A stretch of 64,000 nucleotides of DNA from assembly GCF_000308875.1 (NCBI RefSeq), contig NZ_BAGL01000019.1, positions 44,961 through 108,960 on the forward strand, in the 5' to 3' direction. Position numbers and translations under genes: made by a program. The notes under the pieces are model-generated. The model was not told the origin of the DNA, ran no database searches, and saw only the letters and a list, made by a program, of their open reading frames with translations. This DNA is from Nocardia transvalensis NBRC 15921. Lineage in GTDB: Bacteria; Actinomycetota; Actinomycetes; Mycobacteriales; Mycobacteriaceae. Each line of letters begins with the position of its first letter. Within the stretch, counting starts at the first letter, position 1. Positions 58,894 to 64,000 of the stretch are shown piece by piece.

Positions 58894-59268
58894 ATGGCGG
58901 ATATGTCAGTTGATCTGGTCGCCATCGAACGGCGGCTGTGGTCGGGCCAGGCGAGTTTCGTCATCGCCGAGACCACCGAGGGTCAGATCGGTATTCTGCA
59001 CGGCCACGAGCCGCTGCTCGGCCAGCTGGTCGAGGGCGGCACCGTGGTCATCGACAGCACCGAGGGCGAGCGCATCGTCGCCGCGGTGCACGGCGGCTTC
59101 TTCTCGGTGACCGCGACGTCGGTGCGTATTCTCGCCGAAACGGCGGAATTCGCGGGCGATGTCGACATCGATGCCGCGCGAGCGGTGCTGGCCGATCCGA
59201 ATGCCTCCGAGCAAGCGCAGAGCATCGCGCGCGGGCAGGTCCGCGCGGTGGAGGCCGTCAAGGCCTGA
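58894..59268 (+). CDS. atpC: ATP synthase subunit epsilon
   Basis: Epsilon subunit of 124 residues coupling and regulating F1. The N-terminal beta-sandwich (ETTEGQIGILHGHEPLLGQLVEGG) is complete and the C-terminal helical part is short, as in mycobacteria. Six bases after atpD; followed by a strong hairpin. Confidence 0.94.
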   Translation: MADMSVDLVAIERRLWSGQASFVIAETTEGQIGILHGHEPLLGQLVEGGTVVIDSTEGERIVAAVHGGFFSVTATSVRILAETAEFAGDVDIDAARAVLADPNASEQAQSIARGQVRAVEAVKA

Positions 59269-59287
59269 TTTCGCGCCGAATTTCCGA

Positions 59288-59322
59288 CGAAGGCCCCCGG
59301 GGAATTGCCCCGGGGGCCTTCG
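59288..59322 (+). terminator. Terminator of the atp operon
   Basis: A perfect 15-bp stem pairs CGAAGGCCCCCGGGG (59288-59302) with its complement (59308-59322) around loop AATTG, 19 bases after the atpC stop. Only CTGTT follows rather than a long T-run. Confidence 0.8.
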
Positions 59323-59499
59323 CTGTTAACATCTAGCAACGGTCTGATCTGGACCGAACTCGCCGAATGCTCTTTCGGCTATTTCATGGCTTTCGGCTTC
59401 ACCTGAAGTACCAAGCATTACCTCAGCACTTACTGGTTGGCGCAAGCGTGGTCGCCATCGGCAGTACAGGGCGGCCTCGCCACGATGAGCGAGGGGTGG

Positions 59500-60162
59500 A
59501 TGAACACGTACCAGGGAATGGGTCCGCGGTGGCTCGTGCGTTTCGGCGTCGCCGCGGCAATTGTCATGACGGCGCTCGGGCTGTGGTCGCCCGGAGCGGC
59601 GCGGGCCGATACATTCGTGCCCCTGCCGGACGGGTATATCGAGGGCCCGGGCGTGAAAATCTCGAGTAAGCGTGAGCACGCGGTCATTTCGCCGTCGCTG
59701 GCATCCAATGGCGCCGGCCGCACCACGTGGGTCAGTGGCGACTTCACCGTGGATATCGAAACTCCGGAGGGCACGGTCGGGCCGAACAACGGCGCGACGA
59801 ACGATCCGGGCACCAACAACTCGTCGACGCACGGTTCGTCGGGACTCACCGTCGGATATCTCGTCGGTTGCCAGGTCGCGCTGGGTACGTTCGGGCCGTC
59901 CCTGGGCGTGACGCTGTCGCAGACCCCGTCGGTGGCGGCCGGATTGTCGTTCCCGATCAGCCCCGGCGAGGTGAAATGGGTGCAGATCAACAACAAGGAC
60001 ATGACGAAATCCGGGCAGTACTACCTGAATTACCAGGACGTGCCGATGGATGTGCAGGGTTGTGCCGGATATGCGCAGGCCCGCAGTTTCGCCGTCGTCG
60101 AGGTCATCGGTCCCGATTATCACAAGGTCACCCTCTACGGACAGCCGTTCAGTATCGGCTGA
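59500..60162 (+). CDS. MspA-family outer-membrane porin, first of a pair
   Basis: Secreted porin subunit of about 220 residues. The signal ends at ARA before DTFVPL. Mature-protein markers of the MspA family are VSGDFTVDI, VGYLVGCQV and the C-terminal GCAGYAQARSF...VTLYGQPFSIG. MspA proteins form water-filled channels through the mycolate outer membrane. In Nocardia farcinica two adjacent MspA-like genes, nfpA and nfpB, make one hetero-oligomeric channel, and this pair looks equivalent. Several ATG codons (59485, 59500, 59518) could start it. The stop overlaps the first ATG of the next gene region as TGATG. Confidence 0.85.
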   Translation: MNTYQGMGPRWLVRFGVAAAIVMTALGLWSPGAARADTFVPLPDGYIEGPGVKISSKREHAVISPSLASNGAGRTTWVSGDFTVDIETPEGTVGPNNGATNDPGTNNSSTHGSSGLTVGYLVGCQVALGTFGPSLGVTLSQTPSVAAGLSFPISPGEVKWVQINNKDMTKSGQYYLNYQDVPMDVQGCAGYAQARSFAVVEVIGPDYHKVTLYGQPFSIG

Positions 60163-60176
60163 TGAAGGGAATGCGC

Positions 60177-60866
60177 ATGATTCGCAGTAATGCAGTGCGG
60201 TGCGGCCGGGCGGCGGGTCTGATGGTCGCCGTGACCGTCGGGCTGGGATTGTGTTCGTCGGGCGCCGCGAATGCCGATACTTTCGTTCCGCTGAACGGCG
60301 GTTCGATCACTCGCACGCTGGGCGACGGGACCGTGGTCGAGCTGTCGATTCAGGGTGAATCGGCGCGGATCAGCGGCTCGATGGGCGCGACTCCGCTGCA
60401 CCGTAATGTCTGGACGACCGGCCGTGTGGTCGCCGATGTTTCCGGGCCGGGCGCGTCCTCGGCGGGAATTCAGCTGAATCCGGGATATGTGGTCGGGTGC
60501 CAGGTGGATATCGCGTCACTCGGTACGGACGAATCGGATACAGCGGGTACACAGGCGGGCAGCAATGGCGGGTTGGCGCCGGCACCGTCGATCGGGGCTA
60601 CCGAAACGCTCACCGTTGCCCCCGGACAGGCGGTCACCCGCTACCTCCTGGATATCGAGCAGCCGGACGACTACGGCAACGAGATTCACAAGAAGCATCC
60701 GACGGTGAAGGGTTCGCACGCGAGCGTCAGCTGGACCGACGAGACCTTCGCGGTCAACGGCTGCGGCGGGTACGCCCAGGCGCGGGCGTTCACGATGGCG
60801 GACGTGGCGACCGACGCCGGCGAGAGCATCATCACCGTGTGGGGCGAGCCGTTCAGTATGGGCTGA
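60177..60866 (+). CDS. MspA-family outer-membrane porin, second of a pair
   Basis: Secreted MspA-type porin subunit of 229 residues, paralogue of the preceding gene. The signal ends at ANA before DTFVPL; VGCQV and NGCGGYAQARAF...ITVWGEPFSMG are the matching markers. Of three in-frame ATGs (60162, 60171, 60177), the last is best placed behind GAAGGGA. The two genes are probably co-transcribed and their products may assemble together, as for NfpA/NfpB. Confidence 0.87.
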   Translation: MIRSNAVRCGRAAGLMVAVTVGLGLCSSGAANADTFVPLNGGSITRTLGDGTVVELSIQGESARISGSMGATPLHRNVWTTGRVVADVSGPGASSAGIQLNPGYVVGCQVDIASLGTDESDTAGTQAGSNGGLAPAPSIGATETLTVAPGQAVTRYLLDIEQPDDYGNEIHKKHPTVKGSHASVSWTDETFAVNGCGGYAQARAFTMADVATDAGESIITVWGEPFSMG

Positions 60867-61126
60867 CCCGACCCCGACGCGGGGCTCGGCGATCGGTTCC
60901 GCCGATTACGAGCCCCGCGTGCTCACTCCGATTACGCTGTGGGCCACACCCTTTCCGTGCCTCGGTCCGCACGGTGCCAGCTACTGCCCGATTCGTCCGA
61001 TGACGGTGGTGTACCCGGCGCACCGCGAAACGGGACGGTTTGTAGACTCGCCCCAACGGTGGCGTTGCTCGGGATGGCACGGCGCCTGTAACAGCACAGG
61101 GGCAAAGGCGAAGGGACGGACTCGGA

Positions 61127-61555
61127 TTGCGGACCGGGATGGTGTTTCTGATCATTCTGGTGCTGCTGCTCGTCGGCCTGGCGCTGGTGTCCGTCTACCG
61201 CTTCGTCATGTTGCGCCGCGGCGGGACGGCGGCCATCCTGCGGGTGCTTCCCGCCAAGGGCGGCCAGGGCTGGCGGCACGGCCTGATCCGCTACGACGAA
61301 GACCGCCTGGTCTTCTTCAAACTGACCAGCCTCAAACTGGGCGCCGACGCCACCATCCGCCGCCTGACCATCGAGGTGGTCGATCGCCGCGGCCCGGTCG
61401 GCGACGAATACGACATCATGACCGACGACATCATCGTGATCGCGGTCTCCGACAGCGACGGCAGCTACGAACTCGCCCTCGACCGCGGCGCCTTGGCCGC
61501 CTTCCTCTCCTGGGTGGAGTCCCGCCCCTCGGAACGCATCCGCCGCCGCAGGTGA
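61127..61555 (+). CDS. DUF2550 membrane protein
   Basis: Protein of about 142 residues with one N-terminal helix (about 5-27) and a cytoplasmic DUF2550 domain (RHGLIRYDEDRLVFFKLTSLKLGADATIRR). It is the counterpart of Rv1312, which also follows atpC. The start is TTG 61127, behind GAAGGGACGGA, or ATG 61139. Function unknown despite strong conservation in mycolata. Confidence 0.87.
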   Translation: MRTGMVFLIILVLLLVGLALVSVYRFVMLRRGGTAAILRVLPAKGGQGWRHGLIRYDEDRLVFFKLTSLKLGADATIRRLTIEVVDRRGPVGDEYDIMTDDIIVIAVSDSDGSYELALDRGALAAFLSWVESRPSERIRRRR

Positions 61556-61584
61556 TTCGCCGCACCCGACGTTAGGGTGGATGT

Positions 61585-62178
61585 GTGAGCGTGCACCTGA
61601 CTCGGATCTACACCCGTACCGGCGACGACGGCACCACCGGGCTGAGTGACTTCTCCCGGGTGTCCAAGACGGATCCGCGCCTGGTGGCCTATGCGGACTG
61701 CGACGAGACCAATGCCGCGATCGGTGTCGCGATCGCGCTGGGCGCACCGAGTCCTGAGATAGCGCAGGTGTTGCGGCAGGTGCAGAACGATCTGTTCGAC
61801 GCCGGCGCCGATCTGTCCACGCCGGTGGTCGCCGAGCCGAAGTATCCGCCGCTGCGCATCACCCAGGACTACATCGATCGCCTCGAGGGGTGGTGTGACG
61901 AGTTCAATGCCGATCTGTCGCCGCTGAATTCGTTCATCCTGCCCGGCGGCACCCCGCTGGCCGCGCTCCTGCACACCGCGCGCACCGTAGCGCGACGTAC
62001 CGAACGGTCTGCGTGGGCCGCCGTGGACGCGCATCCGGACGACACCTCGGTGCTGCCCGCGAAGTATCTGAATCGCCTGTCGGATTTGCTGTTCATCCTC
62101 GGCCGGGTCGCGAACCCGGACGGCGACGTCCTGTGGCGCCCGGGCGGCGGCAGTGCGGAATCGGACAAATCGGTCTAG
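61585..62178 (+). CDS. pduO: PduO-type cob(I)alamin adenosyltransferase
   Basis: Corrinoid adenosyltransferase of 197 residues making adenosylcobalamin. Family motifs are [14 protein letters not shown] at the N-terminus, [10 protein letters not shown], and the ATP/cobalamin-site sequence RRTERSAW. A -10-like TAGGGT (61573-61578) ends six bases before the GTG, so the mRNA may be leaderless. Its product is the cofactor of IcmF at 5.7-9.0 kb. In mycobacteria the equivalent gene Rv1314c also lies beside murA. Confidence 0.92.
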   Translation: MSVHLTRIYTRTGDDGTTGLSDFSRVSKTDPRLVAYADCDETNAAIGVAIALGAPSPEIAQVLRQVQNDLFDAGADLSTPVVAEPKYPPLRITQDYIDRLEGWCDEFNADLSPLNSFILPGGTPLAALLHTARTVARRTERSAWAAVDAHPDDTSVLPAKYLNRLSDLLFILGRVANPDGDVLWRPGGGSAESDKSV

Positions 62179-62395
62179 CATATCCGACGGCCCGCGACCT
62201 CCGGGACCCTTCGCGCCGCCGGACGGGGTCACCGAGGCCGGATCACAATTACGCCAAACCTGTTCACAGGCAAGGGAATTGCGCTCGGTTGCGATCGCTC
62301 TGCCAGGGGCGACGAGGGTTGCGCGACCGTATCGTCTCGGCGACGCCCCTATGGACTGGCCACCATCGATCGCCCGGCCCACTAGGCTGACCCCC

Positions 62396-63649
62396 GTGAG
62401 TGAACGGTTTCTGGTAACCGGGGGCAGTCGGCTCGCCGGCGAGGTGGCGGTCGGTGGTGCCAAGAACAGCGTGCTCAAGCTGATGGCCGCCGCGCTGCTC
62501 GCGGAGGGCACGACGACGATCACGAACTGCCCCGACATCCTGGACGTGCCGCTGATGGCCGAGGTCCTGCGCGGACTCGGTTGCGACGTCGGGGTCGACG
62601 GCTCCGTGGTCACCATCACCACCCCCACGGAACCGAAGTACCACGCGGATTTCCCTGCGGTGACCCAGTTCCGGGCCTCGGTCTGCGTGCTCGGACCGCT
62701 GATGGCCCGGTGCAAGCGGGCGGTGGTGGCCCTGCCCGGCGGCGACGCGATCGGATCCCGCCCGCTCGATATGCACCAGACGGGTCTGCGACTGCTGGGC
62801 GCGACCAGCGAAATCGAGCACGGATGCCTGGTCGCCCGCGCCGACGAGTTGCAGGGCGCGCGCATCCGCCTGGACTTCCCGTCGGTCGGCGCCACCGAGA
62901 ACATCCTGATGGCCGCGGTCCTTGCCGAGGGGGAGACGGTCATCGACAACGCCGCGCGCGAGCCGGAGATCGTCGACCTCTGCACGATGCTGACCCGGAT
63001 GGGCGCGCGGATCAGCGGCGCCGGCACCTCGGTGCTGACCATCGACGGCGTCCGCAAGCTCTCGCCGGCCACCCACCGCGTGATCGGCGACCGCATCGTC
63101 GCCGCCACCTGGGGTATCGCCGCCGCCATGACGTTGGGCGACGTCCGGGTGACGGGGATCAATCCCAAGCATCTGTCGCTGGTCCTGGACAAGTTGCGCT
63201 CGGCCGGTGCGCGAATCTCGTTCGAACCGGACGGTTTCCGGGTGGTGCAGGCCGAGCGCCCGCGCGCGGTGAACTTCTCGACGCTGCCCTTCCCCGGATT
63301 CCCGACCGACCTGCAGCCGATGGCCATCGGACTGGCGGCGATCGCCGACGGCACCTCGATGATCACCGAAAACGTCTTCGAGGCGCGGTTCCGGTTCGTG
63401 GAGGAGATGATCCGCCTCGGCGCCGATGCCCGGACGGACGGTCATCACGCGGTGGTCCGCGGCATCCCGCGACTGTCGAGCGCGCCGGTGTGGTCGTCGG
63501 ATATTCGCGCCGGCGCGGGCCTGGTGCTCGCGGGTCTGGTCGCCGACGGCGTGACCGAGGTGCACGACGTGTTCCACATCGACCGCGGATATCCGGAGTT
63601 CGTGGAGAACCTGACCGGGCTGGGCGCGGACGTGCAACGCGTCGCCTGA
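62396..63649 (+). CDS. murA: UDP-GlcNAc 1-carboxyvinyltransferase MurA (Asp117 form)
   Basis: First committed enzyme of peptidoglycan synthesis, 417 residues, adding enolpyruvyl to UDP-GlcNAc. The active-site loop reads [13 protein letters not shown] with Asp at 117 where most bacteria have Cys; in mycobacteria the same change gives intrinsic fosfomycin resistance. K23 and N24 of the GGAKNS motif are present. A -10-like TAGGCT (62383-62388) ends seven bases before the GTG, so translation may be leaderless and the long upstream open frame is not coding. It lies immediately before an rRNA operon. Confidence 0.95.
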   Translation: MSERFLVTGGSRLAGEVAVGGAKNSVLKLMAAALLAEGTTTITNCPDILDVPLMAEVLRGLGCDVGVDGSVVTITTPTEPKYHADFPAVTQFRASVCVLGPLMARCKRAVVALPGGDAIGSRPLDMHQTGLRLLGATSEIEHGCLVARADELQGARIRLDFPSVGATENILMAAVLAEGETVIDNAAREPEIVDLCTMLTRMGARISGAGTSVLTIDGVRKLSPATHRVIGDRIVAATWGIAAAMTLGDVRVTGINPKHLSLVLDKLRSAGARISFEPDGFRVVQAERPRAVNFSTLPFPGFPTDLQPMAIGLAAIADGTSMITENVFEARFRFVEEMIRLGADARTDGHHAVVRGIPRLSSAPVWSSDIRAGAGLVLAGLVADGVTEVHDVFHIDRGYPEFVENLTGLGADVQRVA

Positions 63650-64000
63650 TCGGGAAACCCCCTCTGAACAGGCGATTTGACATCGATTCCACCGACACGT
63701 AACTTATTCCGAGTCAGAGCGACACGGACACCGACCCGGACCGAAAGGCCCGGGACACGAGGTTGGACGATGAGCGCCTGACGATCACACTGGTTCGGCA
63801 GGGGATGCGGATTTGGTTTCGCGTTCCGGGTCGAGCTAAGCTGTTCAAGTTGCCCAGCCGATCGACCGGGGTCACTCCCGTGAGATTGTTGGTGCGTGTG
63901 TTCTTTGAGAACTCAATAGTGTGTCGATGAATGTCAGTGCCAATTATTTTTTGGTTCCGATCTTCACCCCCCGTGTGAGGGTCGGACATTTTAGTCAGCT
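63650..64000 (+). promoter_or_regulatory. rRNA operon promoters and 16S leader
   Basis: Non-coding stretch leading to 16S rRNA beyond the window. Promoter 1: TTGACA (63677-63682), 17-base spacer, TAACTT (63700-63705). A weaker second pair is TTGGTT (63813-63818) and TAAGCT (63837-63842), 18 apart. BoxA-like antitermination element TGTTCTTTGAGAAC is at 63899-63912, followed by CTCAATAGTGTG typical of actinobacterial rrn leaders. A 12-bp stem (63956-63967 with 63975-63986, some G-U pairs) resembles the leader processing structure. The murA-rrn order matches mycobacterial rrnA. Confidence 0.85.

Noticed and set aside
62153..62395. Upstream part of the long frame containing murA
   Set aside because: It overlaps pduO and lies upstream of a promoter-like TAGGCT next to GTG 62396; MurA homologues begin at that GTG.
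63900..64000. 16S rRNA gene within the window
   Set aside because: Only the leader with boxA and a processing-like stem is visible; the conserved 16S 5' sequence has not begun by 64000.

Overview
The window is high-GC actinobacterial chromosome, most likely Nocardia or a close mycolic-acid relative. From about 36.8 kb to the right end the gene order argS-lysA-hom-thrC-thrB-rho-rpmE-prfA-prmC-tsaC-wecA-atpIBEFHAGDC-(DUF2550)-pduO-murA-rrn follows the order I know from Mycobacterium tuberculosis (Rv1292 to Rv1315 and rrs). Nocardia-like departures are separate atpF and atpH genes, instead of the mycobacterial fusion, and a tandem pair of MspA/Nfp-type porin genes after atpC. MurA carries Asp117 where most bacteria have the fosfomycin-reactive Cys.

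Layout. 0-5.6 kb: a Baeyer-Villiger-type monooxygenase and SDR pair divergent from a TetR gene, an XRE regulator divergent from a small membrane protein, and an amidohydrolase. 5.7-9.0 kb: icmF (fused isobutyryl-CoA mutase) on the minus strand. 9.2-13.4 kb: a tightly coupled four-gene operon of exported and membrane proteins that I do not recognise; two members share one domain and two have reading-frame breaks in Pro/Ala/Gly-rich tracts. 13.5-19.0 kb: a complete valine/isobutyryl-CoA degradation operon. 19.0-30.6 kb: Hsp70-like protein, MarR, tRNA-Cys, Tat-exported phosphoesterase, solute-binding lipoprotein, EthD protein, FAD monooxygenase with divergent TetR, and an MFS transporter fused to carboxypeptidase-regulatory-like repeats with its own TetR. 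30.6-34.8 kb: a small accessory island of lower GC on the 3' side of tRNA-Arg(CCG), with an ANT-like nucleotidyltransferase, a 5'-truncated GntR gene, an unknown membrane protein and a PIN_8/nuclease-like protein. 35.0-36.7 kb: DUF3105-DUF305 pair. 36.8-63.6 kb: the conserved housekeeping block. The window ends inside the leader of an rRNA operon, before 16S begins.

How genes connect. icmF and the mmsA operon both act on isobutyryl-CoA. Their promoters carry the same 18-bp near-palindrome (16 of 18 positions identical), so one repressor probably controls both, and these two sites flank the unknown envelope operon. The pduO-type adenosyltransferase at 61.6 kb would supply AdoCbl to IcmF. A palindromic repeat family is present in two copies: one in frame inside icmF, the other just after rho and overlapping the 3' end of an opposite-strand gene. 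Differences between the copies are largely compensated within the stem.
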